Shown here: positions 50,490-60,485 of the stretch, piece after piece | Layout of the letters: each line of letters begins with the position of its first letter | Position numbering within the stretch: position 1 is the stretch's first letter | Source: Bacteroidales bacterium | Lineage (GTDB): Bacteria > Bacteroidota > Bacteroidia > Bacteroidales > Tenuifilaceae | Direction: 5' to 3' | Length of the DNA: 64,000 nucleotides | NCBI GenBank assembly: GCA_013141385.1 | Contig: JABFRB010000002.1 | Coordinates: 463,298 to 527,297, forward strand | Notes under the pieces: generated by a model | What the model saw: only the letters and a program-made list of their open reading frames with translations | Databases searched by the model: none | What the model was told of the DNA's origin: nothing | Program-made: the position numbers and the translations under genes

Positions 50490-51905
50490 TTATCCTAATC
50501 GTGAGGAATCCAATTTAATAAAAATAAAGAGTAGAATAGTAAAAGCCCAAAGCGAGGAGCCTCCGTAGCTAAAAAATGGAAGCGGAATCCCAATCACAGG
50601 AAACAAACCAATGGTCATACCAATATTTACAAAAACGTGGAAGAAAATTATCGATACCACTCCATACCCATAAATTCTTGAAAATGCTTCTCGTTGCCTT
50701 TCAGCAATCATTATTAACCTTAGTAGTAGAATCATAAAAAGCGATATTACTACCAATGAACCTATAAAGCCCCACTCTTCACCTACAGTACAAAATATAA
50801 AATCGGTACTTTGTTCGGGAACGAAATTATACTTGGTTTGTGTTCCTTGTAGATAACCCTTTCCCAAGAATCCGCCAGAACCAATTGCAATTTTAGATTG
50901 ATTAACATTATACCCCCAGCCTTGCGTATCATCTTCGATTCCTAATAAATCGTTAATTCGTTTTTGTTGATGGGTGGCAAGTACATTATGGTAAATATGA
51001 TCAACAGAAAGAGTAAAGGCTGTATTTATTATAAGGAATAGTGAGAGGTAGTAGATTAAACGAACACGACGAAAAAATGCATAAATCAATGCTACTGGAA
51101 TGCCAATAGTTATTGCAATTAAGACGATATAGGTTGAAGATAAACTGTATCCAGTGTATCTGATTGAATAGTATAATATTACCCCAATAATAGTTGATGC
51201 TATTGTGTAAATAAGCATCTCCTTTATTCTGTTTCCAATAATTGCAAAAAGGATCATTGTTAATCCAAATACTAAAATTAGAACAGTAGTGTTGCTAAAA
51301 ATAATAACTAGGATGAATAACACTACTATTAAAACAAAATACAACATAATCCAATTAGGAAGACCTTCTCGATAAAGTACAAGGATCAGTGCGGCATATA
51401 CCATTGCAGAACCTGTATCGTTTTGGAGAAGAATTATTACAGCAGGCAGAAATAGGATAAAGCCAATTTGTAGTAGAGATTTTGGTTGTAGAATTTTAAA
51501 GTTATAAACATTTGTAAGCTTTGCTATAGCTAATGCAGTGGCAATTTTTGCAAATTCAGCTGGTTGTATTCCAACGGATCCAATTTGAATCCAAGAATGT
51601 GCACCATTTATAACCTTTCCAAAAAGCAATGCGACTATGAGAAGAACGATTGCTAAGGCATAGAAGAGATAAGCGAATACAAAATAAACTCTACGGTCGA
51701 TAAGCAAAACAAATAAAGCTAATACGAGCGCAAAAATTATCCAAATCAGCTGCATTCCATATCTCTGAGTAAAATCTAGTATGCTGCTATGTGCATCACT
51801 ATATACGGCTGCATATATATTTAGCCAGCCCATAAATACTAATGCGAGATAAATGAATATGGTAGTCCAATCGAAACCTCTCCAGGAACTATTTCTTGTT
51901 TGCAT
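50490..51905 (-). CDS. rodA: Rod-shape peptidoglycan glycosyltransferase RodA
   Basis: SEDS-family polymerase that builds side-wall peptidoglycan with PBP2. The start is the ATG at 51905; the only extension upstream would be a TTG at 51914. The ~471-residue protein has about ten membrane helices with A-E-F-A-K-I, L-Q-N-D-T-G-S, an E-Q-S-T-D-F-I-F motif and L-P-F-F-S-Y-G-G-S-S. It overlaps mrdA by 17 bases, so the two are translationally coupled. Confidence 0.95.
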   Translation of the reverse strand: MQTRNSSWRGFDWTTIFIYLALVFMGWLNIYAAVYSDAHSSILDFTQRYGMQLIWIIFALVLALFVLLIDRRVYFVFAYLFYALAIVLLIVALLFGKVINGAHSWIQIGSVGIQPAEFAKIATALAIAKLTNVYNFKILQPKSLLQIGFILFLPAVIILLQNDTGSAMVYAALILVLYREGLPNWIMLYFVLIVVLFILVIIFSNTTVLILVFGLTMILFAIIGNRIKEMLIYTIASTIIGVILYYSIRYTGYSLSSTYIVLIAITIGIPVALIYAFFRRVRLIYYLSLFLIINTAFTLSVDHIYHNVLATHQQKRINDLLGIEDDTQGWGYNVNQSKIAIGSGGFLGKGYLQGTQTKYNFVPEQSTDFIFCTVGEEWGFIGSLVVISLFMILLLRLIMIAERQREAFSRIYGYGVVSIIFFHVFVNIGMTIGLFPVIGIPLPFFSYGGSSLWAFTILLFIFIKLDSSRLG

Positions 51906-53736
51906 GGCGGTCAAGGAGTTTACTTTCGAACATTAATTTTTCCAAATCGGGTCGAGCAATTGAATCAGTTAAATACTTCTCAATCATTAAACTTGCAATA
52001 GGGGCAGCCCATGTTCCCCCAAAACCAGCATTTTCAACATATACAGCAATAGCAATTTTAGGATCATCCTTAGGTGCAAAAGCAATAAAAACGGAATGAT
52101 CTGCCCCATGGGGATTTTGTGCAGTACCAGTTTTACCACAAACCCTAATTTTGGGCAGTGCGGCAATTAAACCAGTACCCCCCGCCCCTCCATTAACGGA
52201 CATGTCCATTCCTTCAACAACATAGTTAAACCAAGTAGAATCAATAGTAGTATAATGTTTTTCAGTAAATTTTGGATCAATACCATTAGTCCCTTTTACC
52301 TCCTTAACAACATGCGGTGAATAATAGTAACCCCTATTAGCAATTACAGTAGCAAGATTTGACATTTGTAGAGGAGTTGTGCCAAGTTCCCCCTGACCTA
52401 TTGCTAACGAAATAATAGTTAATGAATTCCATCCACCTTTCCTAAAGTATCGGTCATAAAAACTAACGGATGGAACAATTCCTCTAAGTTCATTTGGTAG
52501 ATCAATTCCTAATTTTTTGCCAAAGCCAAATGATTCAACATGCTTTTTCCAATCCGAAAAACCATTCTCAACAGAACCAAATATAGATTTGTCGATAATA
52601 CTCCTAAAGACATAGCAAAAATAAGTATTACATGACATCTGGATTGCCTGCGTAAACGATAGTGGGGATGGGTGGATGTGGCAACCAACACCTCTTCCTA
52701 TTGGGAACCCACCTGCACAACCATAACGTGTTGTCGGGTAAACTACTTCTTCTTGCATTCCAATTAACCCATTAACTATCTTAAAAGTAGAACCCGGAGG
52801 ATAAAGTGCCATTAAAGCCCTGTTGAATATTGGCTTTAGTGTATCATTTTGTAGAAATCTGTAATTTGTTGTTCTATCTCTACCAACAAGGAGTTCTGGA
52901 TCATAGGAAGGGCTCGATACCATAGCAAGAACTTCTCCTGTTTTTGGTTCAATTGCAACGATGCTTCCTATCTTATTGGTCATTAACTTCTCGCCATATT
53001 CTTGCAGATTAGCATCAATTGTGCATATAATATCGTTTCCAACAACTGCCGCGGAATCATACAAGCCGTTTTCATAGGATCCTTTAATCCGGTTATGCAC
53101 ATCTACCATATAAATGCTAACCCCCTTACTGCCCCTTAATTCTTTCTCGTAAGATTTCTCTAAACCATTGATTCCAATATAATCACCAAGTTGATAGTAC
53201 GGGTTTTTGTTAATTACATCATCATCAACTTCACCCACATAACCTAGCAGATGACCAGCCATTTTGTGGGGATAACTTCTAAGCGTACGTGGGTGTACCT
53301 CAAAACCCGGGAATTGGTAAAGCTTTTCTTGAAGTACGGCGTAGGTTTTAGCCGAGATTTGTTTGAGAAATACTGATGGTTTATAAGGGGAATATCCTTT
53401 AACTCTTTTAATTTGGGTAAATCCATCTTTTACTTGCTCATAGGAGATCTCAAGGATTTTTGCTAACTCTGTTGTATCAAATGCTTTAACCTGATTTTTC
53501 ACAACCATTAAGTCGTAAGCCGCTTGGTTGTAAACAATTAGACTCCCTTTGCGATCGTAAATAAGTCCCCTTGCAGGATATTGTGGGATATATCTTAATA
53601 CATTATTACTTGCAGAAAGTTTATAGGATTGTTCAACTATTTGCAACATGAATAGTTTTATTATTAGCACTATACAAAATATTAGGATAATACCTGATAT
53701 TATGTACTTTTTGTCGGTCGTTATATTTAATTGCAC
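51889..53736 (-). CDS. mrdA: Penicillin-binding protein 2
   Basis: Transpeptidase partner of RodA. The 615-residue protein opens with a GTG codon (53736), then one membrane helix (about 12-31) and a pedestal/dimerisation domain with Y-P-A-R-G-L-I-Y-D-R-K-G. The transpeptidase domain has S-T-F-K (in Y-P-P-G-S-T-F-K), S-C-N (in Q-M-S-C-N-T-Y-F-C-Y) and K-T-G-T (in C-G-K-T-G-T-A-Q-N). All catalytic boxes are intact. Part of mreBCD-mrdA-rodA. Confidence 0.97.
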   Translation of the reverse strand: MQLNITTDKKYIISGIILIFCIVLIIKLFMLQIVEQSYKLSASNNVLRYIPQYPARGLIYDRKGSLIVYNQAAYDLMVVKNQVKAFDTTELAKILEISYEQVKDGFTQIKRVKGYSPYKPSVFLKQISAKTYAVLQEKLYQFPGFEVHPRTLRSYPHKMAGHLLGYVGEVDDDVINKNPYYQLGDYIGINGLEKSYEKELRGSKGVSIYMVDVHNRIKGSYENGLYDSAAVVGNDIICTIDANLQEYGEKLMTNKIGSIVAIEPKTGEVLAMVSSPSYDPELLVGRDRTTNYRFLQNDTLKPIFNRALMALYPPGSTFKIVNGLIGMQEEVVYPTTRYGCAGGFPIGRGVGCHIHPSPLSFTQAIQMSCNTYFCYVFRSIIDKSIFGSVENGFSDWKKHVESFGFGKKLGIDLPNELRGIVPSVSFYDRYFRKGGWNSLTIISLAIGQGELGTTPLQMSNLATVIANRGYYYSPHVVKEVKGTNGIDPKFTEKHYTTIDSTWFNYVVEGMDMSVNGGAGGTGLIAALPKIRVCGKTGTAQNPHGADHSVFIAFAPKDDPKIAIAVYVENAGFGGTWAAPIASLMIEKYLTDSIARPDLEKLMFESKLLDRHANKK

Positions 53737-53756
53737 CTAGCTTTGTTTGAATAAAA

Positions 53757-54263
53757 TTACTTATTGAAAAAAAATAATTGGCTAAGAAGAATGAATATTG
53801 AAGTTATTATTGTGCTAAGAATAATTCTGAAAAGGGTGAAGAAGAAGTGTACAAATGTGAAAGTTTCGAGGTAAAAAAGTATAAAATGATGGATTAACAC
53901 TATTATTAGAGTGTATTTTATAAACCATCCTATATCGTTAATTACCAAGGAAGGACTTCCTTTTCTGTCCACAGAATCGTGAGTTGATATATTTGATAAT
54001 ATGGTAGGCCTAATGAATGCAATAAATAAAGTTGCTGATGAGTGCAAACCTAGTGTTCCTGAAAAAGCATCAATTATTAGGCCAGTCAAGAAACCAAAAA
54101 TAAGAAGAATCCAACCCGGGATCTCGAAGGGTAGGAGCATAATGAATAAAATGTAAATATATGGGTTGATATAGCCCCCAAGGTTGATATTATTTAATAC
54201 CAAAAGTTGAAGTGCCATTAACACAGCAAACATTATCGCATATCGAGATAGTAGTTTACTCAT
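53757..54263 (-). CDS. mreD: Rod shape-determining protein MreD
   Basis: The 168-residue protein has five or six membrane helices and few polar residues. Sequence signals for MreD are weak in Bacteroidota, but the position between mreC and mrdA and the 4-base overlap with mreC (ATGA) make the call secure. It is a membrane component of the elongasome. Confidence 0.88.
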   Translation of the reverse strand: MSKLLSRYAIMFAVLMALQLLVLNNINLGGYINPYIYILFIMLLPFEIPGWILLIFGFLTGLIIDAFSGTLGLHSSATLFIAFIRPTILSNISTHDSVDRKGSPSLVINDIGWFIKYTLIIVLIHHFILFYLETFTFVHFFFTLFRIILSTIITSIFILLSQLFFFNK

Positions 54264-55081
54264 TTTTCTTGATTTTCGAGAAGATTCCTTTCGATTGCTT
54301 GGTGCGATTTAATCACATAAACATAATCGAGTCTTTTAAAATCGGAAAGCAACTTAACGTTAACGATGTAAAAATTACCACCCTTAAACTCAAAATCCTC
54401 AATGGTTCCTAGTGGAATGTCGGGTGGAAAAATAGTAGAATAACCACTAGTTACGATAGTATCTCCTTCAGCAAGGTTCACATGTTGGGGTATTTCTGAA
54501 AGAATTACTTTGCGATAATTTAATCCATCCCAGTATAATGAACCGTAAACTCCAGAGCGTTTATGCTTTGCCGATAATTTCCAGTTGGTATTAAGCAAAG
54601 ATATTACTGTGGAGAAATTACTTGATACCGATGCCACAACCCCAACAACACCATCTTTTGTTATAACCCCCATTTCCCGCTGAATACCATCATTCGTTCC
54701 AACATTGAGCGTTATATAGTTATTCTGTTTATTGATTGAATTATTGACTATTCTAGCAGGCGAATATGTATACTTAACTCCTCCAATAGAATCAGTTAGA
54801 GAATTCTTATTTGCTTCAAGTTTATTTTTAAGACGGGCTAATTCATTTCGAAGGGCTACATTATCAACAACCAATTCAATATTGTTTTGCCTAAGCCTAA
54901 AATATTGTTCGATATTATGCTTCTGATTATCTACAACGCTTAAAATGCTGCGGCTAAGATTTCCGAAACTTGCTTTTTGGTAATAGTTATGATCTGCAAG
55001 TAACCAAATTGAGAAGCCTTCAAGTACGATGAATAGAATAAGGAAGTAATACTTTTCTAGAAATCGAAGAAGGCTATTCAT
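54260..55081 (-). CDS. mreC: Rod shape-determining protein MreC
   Basis: The 273-residue protein has one N-terminal membrane helix (about 10-28) and a coiled coil (about 65-95). A periplasmic beta-domain with G-V-V-G-V-V-A-S-V-S-S-N-F-S-T-V and D-T-I-V-T-S-G-Y-S-T-I-F-P-P-D-I-P-L-G follows, the standard MreC signatures. It links MreB to the PBP2/RodA pair. Confidence 0.94.
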   Translation of the reverse strand: MNSLLRFLEKYYFLILFIVLEGFSIWLLADHNYYQKASFGNLSRSILSVVDNQKHNIEQYFRLRQNNIELVVDNVALRNELARLKNKLEANKNSLTDSIGGVKYTYSPARIVNNSINKQNNYITLNVGTNDGIQREMGVITKDGVVGVVASVSSNFSTVISLLNTNWKLSAKHKRSGVYGSLYWDGLNYRKVILSEIPQHVNLAEGDTIVTSGYSTIFPPDIPLGTIEDFEFKGGNFYIVNVKLLSDFKRLDYVYVIKSHQAIERNLLENQEK

Positions 55082-55119
55082 TTTTGGTTAGTTGGTTAAT
55101 GTTCAACAGGATGTTACAA

Positions 55120-56142
55120 TTATCGCATTAGGAATGGAAATCTATCAACATTCTTTAAAGCAATACCAGTTCCTCTAGCAACAGCATGTAAAGGATCATC
55201 GGCAACGCTAAACTTGATATTAATCTTATCGGTTAATCTCTTGTCCAAACCCTTAAGTAATGCACCACCACCAGCAAGGTAGATACCCTTTTTAACAATA
55301 TCTGCATAAAGTTCCGGGGGAGTTTGTTCAAGTACTCCCAGAATTGCTGCTTCAACTTTAGATATCGATTTATCAAGGCAATGCGCGATTTCTTGATACG
55401 AAATAGGTACTTCAATGGGCAATGCCGTCATCAAGTTTGGTCCACGAACAATAAAATCGGCGGGTGGATTCTCTAAATCAGGTAAAGCTGATCCCACAGC
55501 AATTTTAATATCCTCAGCGGTACGTTCTCCAATTTTAATATTATGCTGATGGCGCATATATGCTTGAATATCGGCAGTAAACCCATCACCAGCTATTCTT
55601 ATAGATTTATTACAAACAATGCCACCAAGTGCAATAACAGCAATCTCGGTAGTTCCACCTCCTATATCAACAACCATATTGCCTTCAGGCGCTTCAACGT
55701 CCAAGCCAATTCCTAAGGCAGCTGCCATCGGTTCATAAATCATATATACATCGCGACCACCTGCATGTTCAGAAGAGTCACGAACGGCTCGGACTTCAAC
55801 TTCGGTGCTACCACTTGGAATACAAACAACCATTCGTAACGAAGGGGAGAAGAGCTTGTTTTTAGAGTTAATCATCTTAATCATTCCCCTAATCATTTGC
55901 TCAGCTGCATTAAAGTCTGCAATTACCCCATCGCGAAGAGGACGTATGGTTCTAATATTCTCATGCGTTTTACCATGCATCTGTCTTGCTTTTTCCCCAA
56001 TTGCTATAAGTTTTCCGGTGGATTGATCGATAGCCACAATAGAGGGCTCATCCACAACAATCTTATCATTGTAAATGATAATCGTATTGGCTGTTCCCAG
56101 ATCGATAGCTAATTCCTGCGTTAAAAATGAAAAAAGTCCCAT
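55120..56142 (-). CDS. mreB: Rod shape-determining protein MreB
   Basis: Actin-like ATPase that steers side-wall synthesis. The 340-residue protein has D-L-G-T-A-N-T at phosphate loop 1, M-V-V-D-I-G-G-G-T-T-E at phosphate loop 2, E-P-M-A-A-A-L-G-I-G, and L-A-G-G-G-A-L-L-K-G-L in the adenosine motif. It is 18 bases downstream of purH and 38 bases upstream of mreC. Confidence 0.97.
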   Translation of the reverse strand: MGLFSFLTQELAIDLGTANTIIIYNDKIVVDEPSIVAIDQSTGKLIAIGEKARQMHGKTHENIRTIRPLRDGVIADFNAAEQMIRGMIKMINSKNKLFSPSLRMVVCIPSGSTEVEVRAVRDSSEHAGGRDVYMIYEPMAAALGIGLDVEAPEGNMVVDIGGGTTEIAVIALGGIVCNKSIRIAGDGFTADIQAYMRHQHNIKIGERTAEDIKIAVGSALPDLENPPADFIVRGPNLMTALPIEVPISYQEIAHCLDKSISKVEAAILGVLEQTPPELYADIVKKGIYLAGGGALLKGLDKRLTDKINIKFSVADDPLHAVARGTGIALKNVDRFPFLMR

Positions 56143-56160
56143 ATTAGTTGTTTAATAATT

Positions 56161-57687
56161 TTAATGTTTAAAGTGTCTAATTCCGGTGGATACCATTGCC
56201 ATATTATGATTGTTACAATAGTCAATACTATCCTGATCTTTAATTGATCCTCCAGGCTGAATAACTGCTGTAACACCAACTTTATCGGCAATTTCTACAC
56301 AATCAGGGAATGGAAAGAACGCATCGGAGGCCATCACAGAGCCTTTAAGGTCGAATCCAAATCCTTTTGCCTTCTCAATTGCATGCTTAAGCGCATCAAC
56401 TCTCGAAGTTTGCCCAACACCGCTTGCAATAAGCTGATTATTTTTTGCCAGCACAATAGTGTTTGATTTTGAATGCTTTACTATTTTGTTTGCAAAGATA
56501 AGATCATCAATCTCACTCTTAGTAGGTGTCTTAATTGTTATCGGTTTCATGTCCTTTTCGGTTTCCATACTCGAATCCCGCTCCTGAACTAATGTACCCG
56601 ATAGTAATGATCTAAACTGATATTGTGGTAAGGAAATATTCTTTGATAGTAGAATTATTCGATTTTTCTTGCTGGTTAAAATCGAAAGAGCTTCGCATTG
56701 ATAACCCGGAGCAATTATAACCTCGAAGAAAAGGGTGTTCATTGCATTGGCAGTTTCCAAATCTATCATCTTGTTAACAACGATAACACCTCCGTATGCT
56801 GAAATGGGATCGCCAGCTAAAGCATCTTGCCATGCTTGTAACAGGTTATTCCTCGTTGCTAAGCCGCAAGCATTATTATGCTTAAGTATTGCTACGGTTG
56901 GTTCTTCAAACTCAGCAATCAGGTTAATAGCGGCATCTATATCAAGTAGGTTATTGTATGATATCTCTTTACCGTGAAGTTGTTCAAAGAGATCATCGAA
57001 TGAACCGTAGAAAACTCCTTTTTGATGTGGATTTTCCCCGTATCGAAGACTCTTAACCCCCTGAATGCTTTGCTTGAATGCAGGTTTGGGGAAATCTCCG
57101 CTAAAATGGTTGAATATGGCTACATCGTAATTTGAGGTGATATTAAATGCCTCAGTAGCAAATTTTCTTCTATCCTCAATATTGGTTGACCCATTTCTGG
57201 TTTCCAGAATTTCAAGTAGTTCATCGTACTGATTTCTAGATGCTATAATGAGCACGTCCTTAAAATTCTTAGCGGCAGCCCTTATAAGGCTTACTCCTCC
57301 AATGTCAATTTTCTCTATAATTTCAGGTTCGCTTGCTCCAGAGGCAACCGTCTCTTCAAAAGGGTAAAGATCAACAATAACAAGATCAATCTCAGGAATC
57401 TGATATTCTTGCAATTGAAATAGATCATTTTCATTTTTGCGGCGAGCAAGGATTCCTCCAAAAATTTTGGGATGTAAAGTTTTTACTCTCCCCCCAAGTA
57501 TTGATGGATAATTGGTTAACTCTTCAACAGAGGTGGCATTAACACCACAATCCTTTATAAAACTCAGAGTACCCCCAGTTGAATAAATTTGTATGTTGAG
57601 TTTTTTAAGCTCGTGCACAATTTTGTCGAGATTTTCCTTGTAAAAAACCGAGATTAGTGCAGTTCTTATCTGTTTCAACTCATTCAT
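56161..57687 (-). CDS. purH: Bifunctional AICAR formyltransferase/IMP cyclohydrolase
   Basis: Last two steps of IMP synthesis. The 508-residue protein has an MGS-like cyclohydrolase head (Y-S-T-G-G-T-L, G-G-R-V-K-T-L-H-P-K-I-F-G-G-I-L). The AICARFT domain has S-L-R-Y-G-E-N-P-H-Q, L-K-H-N-N-A-C-G, S-A-Y-G-G-V and a C-terminal D-A-F-F-P-F-P-D with V-I-Q-P-G-G-S-I. Its stop is 18 bases before the mreB start, so shape genes and purine synthesis may share a transcript. Confidence 0.97.
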   Translation of the reverse strand: MNELKQIRTALISVFYKENLDKIVHELKKLNIQIYSTGGTLSFIKDCGVNATSVEELTNYPSILGGRVKTLHPKIFGGILARRKNENDLFQLQEYQIPEIDLVIVDLYPFEETVASGASEPEIIEKIDIGGVSLIRAAAKNFKDVLIIASRNQYDELLEILETRNGSTNIEDRRKFATEAFNITSNYDVAIFNHFSGDFPKPAFKQSIQGVKSLRYGENPHQKGVFYGSFDDLFEQLHGKEISYNNLLDIDAAINLIAEFEEPTVAILKHNNACGLATRNNLLQAWQDALAGDPISAYGGVIVVNKMIDLETANAMNTLFFEVIIAPGYQCEALSILTSKKNRIILLSKNISLPQYQFRSLLSGTLVQERDSSMETEKDMKPITIKTPTKSEIDDLIFANKIVKHSKSNTIVLAKNNQLIASGVGQTSRVDALKHAIEKAKGFGFDLKGSVMASDAFFPFPDCVEIADKVGVTAVIQPGGSIKDQDSIDYCNNHNMAMVSTGIRHFKH

Positions 57688-58042
57688 AATAATACTAACT
57701 ATTCAATATTTTTTTCTTCAAAATACGATTTTAATACCCGGCTGTAAAATTGGCTAAAAGCTTCGAATTAATCATTAAACAAAGAGGTTAAATTATAAAA
57801 AATTGTAAAATATTTTAAACAGGGGTATTCCATTTTTAAAAAAGTGTTTGCAATTTATTCAATAATGATGGATAACAAACCTCAAATACAAATTTTGTTC
57901 AACCCATTTTGTTCAATTTCTGCTGATTGAATCTCTAAATTTAGACTTTGAACATAAGTATAAGATGGTTCAAAAATAAGAAATGTTAATTTCCCTTCAC
58001 AGTATTTAACTAAAACACAGACTTTAGATTCTATCTTTTTAT

Positions 58043-58050
58043 TACTTTTG
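58043..58050 (+). promoter_or_regulatory. Candidate -7 box before the ABC permease gene
   Basis: TACTTTTG fits TAnnTTTG; a degenerate TTTA lies 18 bases upstream where TTTG is expected. The rest of the 57688-58087 spacer is AT-rich, without a convincing gene. Confidence 0.35.
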
Positions 58051-58090
58051 AAACCTATAGCCAATCCAAAATTACATATCCGAAAAGGTG

Positions 58091-59359
58091 ATGAAAAAAT
58101 CCTTTAAACCAATTATTATCCTCATTAAGGTTGCACGTGAGAGTATGCAGTTTGCATACCATGCAATATCGGTTAATAAGCTCCGTACCTTTTTGTCGTT
58201 ATTCGGGATAACGATTGGGATTTTCGCCATTATCTCCGTTTTTACAATTCTTGATAGTTTAGAGAAAAATGTTCGTGAAAGCATTCAATCTATTGGCGAC
58301 AACGTTGTATATGTTCAAAAATGGCCTTGGGCAATGGGTGGTGATTATCCTTGGTGGAAATATCTTAATAGACCCCAACCAAACTTAAAGGATTTGGAAG
58401 AAATTAGAAGGAGGAGTAATTTGGCGAGTTATTCGGTTTTCTGTATTTTTTCACGTAAGCCCATTAAGTACATGAAAAATGAGGCCTCCGAGGGAATGAT
58501 ACAAGGCGTTAGTGATGATTACGATAGAATTAAGGTTTTTGATATTGAAAAGGGACGATATTTCTCATCCTTTGAGATAAATTCTGGTAGAAACGTTGCA
58601 ATCATTGGATGGGAGTTGGCAAACGACCTGTTTCAAGGAGCAGATCCAATTGGCAAGGAAATTAAAATTTCGGGTCATAAAGCAATGGTAGTTGGGGTAT
58701 TCAAAAAAGAGGGAAAATCTGCTATTGGAGAAACAGGTCATGATAATATTGCTATTATTCCTGTTCAATTTGCAAATACATTTGTTGATATCGATAGGGC
58801 TGGTCCTTATATTATGGTTAAGGCTAAACAGGGTTTTAGTGTTGATGATTTAAAGGATGAGCTGCTAGGTATACTACGTTCATTTCATAGAATAAAACCT
58901 GTTGACGAGGAAAATTTTGCATTAAATCAGGTAGATCTTATTAAGCAGGGAATCGATAATATTTTCAGGATGATAAACTTTGCTGGGGGTTTCATTGCTG
59001 TGTTTTCGATTATTGTTGGGGGATTTGGTATCGCAAATATTATGTTTGTTTCAGTGAAAGAACGAACAAGCATTATTGGAATCCAAAAGGCTCTTGGAGC
59101 AAAAAGATACTTCATACTAATACAATTTCTTTACGAATCAGTACTTCTTGCAGTTGCTGGGGGAGTAATTGGTTTACTGCTAATTTTTATAGGTACAATC
59201 ATAGTAAATGCTACTACTGACTTTTCAATCACCCTTACTGTGGGTAATATAATAAGAGGCATAGTAATTTCAGGCGGAATTGGCATTATATCTGGATTCG
59301 TTCCGGCTTGGATTGCTTCAAGACTTAGCCCTGTTGAAGCGATAAATACTAAAGGGTAA
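58091..59359 (+). CDS. ABC transporter permease, MacB/FtsX type
   Basis: The start is the ATG at 58091 (a GTG precedes it directly). The 422-residue protein has one membrane helix near residues 32-55 (T-F-L-S-L-F-G-I-T-I-G-I), then a large periplasmic MacB-like core domain (about 60-275). Three helices follow in the FtsX domain (about 290-415) with K-E-R-T-S-I-I-G-I-Q-K-A-L-G-A and G-F-V-P-A-W-I-A-S-R-L-S-P-V-E-A-I. Such permeases export peptides or drugs, or work as mechanotransmitters. Its ATPase partner is not in the window. Confidence 0.92.
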   Translation: MKKSFKPIIILIKVARESMQFAYHAISVNKLRTFLSLFGITIGIFAIISVFTILDSLEKNVRESIQSIGDNVVYVQKWPWAMGGDYPWWKYLNRPQPNLKDLEEIRRRSNLASYSVFCIFSRKPIKYMKNEASEGMIQGVSDDYDRIKVFDIEKGRYFSSFEINSGRNVAIIGWELANDLFQGADPIGKEIKISGHKAMVVGVFKKEGKSAIGETGHDNIAIIPVQFANTFVDIDRAGPYIMVKAKQGFSVDDLKDELLGILRSFHRIKPVDEENFALNQVDLIKQGIDNIFRMINFAGGFIAVFSIIVGGFGIANIMFVSVKERTSIIGIQKALGAKRYFILIQFLYESVLLAVAGGVIGLLLIFIGTIIVNATTDFSITLTVGNIIRGIVISGGIGIISGFVPAWIASRLSPVEAINTKG

Positions 59360-59466
59360 GATTGTGTTGCTGTACTTCTGCGATGCTGTTTTGCGGTGAT
59401 GCTGTGGGGCTGTGATACAGTGTTACAGTTTACGCCGATCTACTATCTCCCGTCTTCGGACTTCCA

Positions 59467-60267
59467 TCATCCAACTTCTAATTCCAGCCTTCCAGCCAAT
59501 CCCTTTTCAACCTCATTTGTAAGCTCTACAAATTCTTCCACGCTTAACCTTTCTGGGCGTTGATTGGTAAACTTTGGGCTTAGCTCAATATTAGGAAAAA
59601 CTGCTCGAATGGAGTTTCGCAGCGTTTTTCGTCTCTGGTTAAATCCGGCTTTTACTACTTTAATGAATAGTGCTTCGTTGCAGTCAAGTTTTTGGGTGCT
59701 GTTCCTCACAAGCCTTATTACTGCGGATTTTACTTTTGGTGGAGGGGTGAAAACCCCTTCGTTTACGGTGAATAGGTATTTAATATCGTAGTATGCCTGA
59801 AGTAGAACGCTAAGAATTCCATACGTTTTAGTCCCGGGTTTTTCGCTTATGCGTTGTGCAACCTCCTTTTGAATCATACATACAACCTCATTTACCATTT
59901 CTCGATTCTCCAGTATCTTAAAGAATATCTGAGAAGAGATATTGTATGGCAAGTTCCCTATTATTGCAAGGTTTCCGTTGAATTTATCGGGGAGATTAAT
60001 CTCATTAAAATCACCATGAATCAGGTTTGGGGTAAGCGCAGGGATTGTGAGATTAAGGTATTCAACCGATTCATCATCAACCTCGGAGGCAAAAAACCTT
60101 TCGTTGAATTTGGCAATAAGTTCAACGGTTAGTACGCCCATGCCAGGGCCAATCTCAAGAACGAAATCGGATTTTTCGGCCGTTAAACTTTCAACAATTT
60201 TTGATGCAACCCTTTTATCGTTAAGGAAATGCTGACCAAGTTTCTTTTTGGGACGTACTGCTGGCAT
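59467..60267 (-). CDS. rsmA: 16S rRNA dimethyladenosine transferase RsmA (KsgA)
   Basis: Dimethylates two adenines near the 3' end of 16S rRNA. The 266-residue protein has K-K-L-G-Q-H-F-L-N-D, the SAM loop L-E-I-G-P-G-M-G-V-L-T, and the catalytic G-N-L-P-Y-N-I-S-S-Q-I-F motif. The C-terminal helical domain includes F-N-Q-R-R-K-T-L-R-N-S. Length is normal. The short spacer on its 3' side (59360-59466) is rich in TGCTGT words. Confidence 0.97.
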   Translation of the reverse strand: MPAVRPKKKLGQHFLNDKRVASKIVESLTAEKSDFVLEIGPGMGVLTVELIAKFNERFFASEVDDESVEYLNLTIPALTPNLIHGDFNEINLPDKFNGNLAIIGNLPYNISSQIFFKILENREMVNEVVCMIQKEVAQRISEKPGTKTYGILSVLLQAYYDIKYLFTVNEGVFTPPPKVKSAVIRLVRNSTQKLDCNEALFIKVVKAGFNQRRKTLRNSIRAVFPNIELSPKFTNQRPERLSVEEFVELTNEVEKGLAGRLELEVG

Positions 60268-60321
60268 TTTGTTTTGTTTGATGCAAAGGTGGGATTTTTC
60301 TGGATTGGATGCAATTAAACT

Positions 60322-60471
60322 GAGGCTGTCTAAAAAGTTGAAATAAGTTCACGCAAAGCCACAAAGAAAAAACGCTAAGATCGCAAAGTGTTGAAATAAC
60401 GAATAATACACTTTGCGAACTTAGCGAAAACTTGGCGTTCTTTTCGTGAACTCTTCTTTTCAGACAGCCTC
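60322..60471. repeat. Inverted-repeat element with GAGGCTGTCT ends
   Basis: The element is bounded by GAGGCTGTCT (60322-60331) and AGACAGCCTC (60462-60471). Inside, GTTCACGCAAAG and CTTTTCGTGAAC pair, then CGCTAAGATCGCAAAGTG with CACTTTGCGAACTTAGCG. It folds as one ~60-bp interrupted stem with a short loop. No ORF. It shares CACGCAAAG words with 7558-7722. Confidence 0.75.
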
Positions 60472-60485
60472 TACTTACACCTCTT

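Noticed and set aside
57882..58064. 60-codon minus-strand ORF in the spacer before the ABC permease gene
   Set aside because: No promoter, no ribosome site and a composition like random AT-rich DNA; the translated sequence resembles no protein I know.
59360..59466. A repeat array of TGCTGT words after the ABC permease gene
   Set aside because: The words are irregular and short; it looks like low-complexity spacer rather than a structured repeat.
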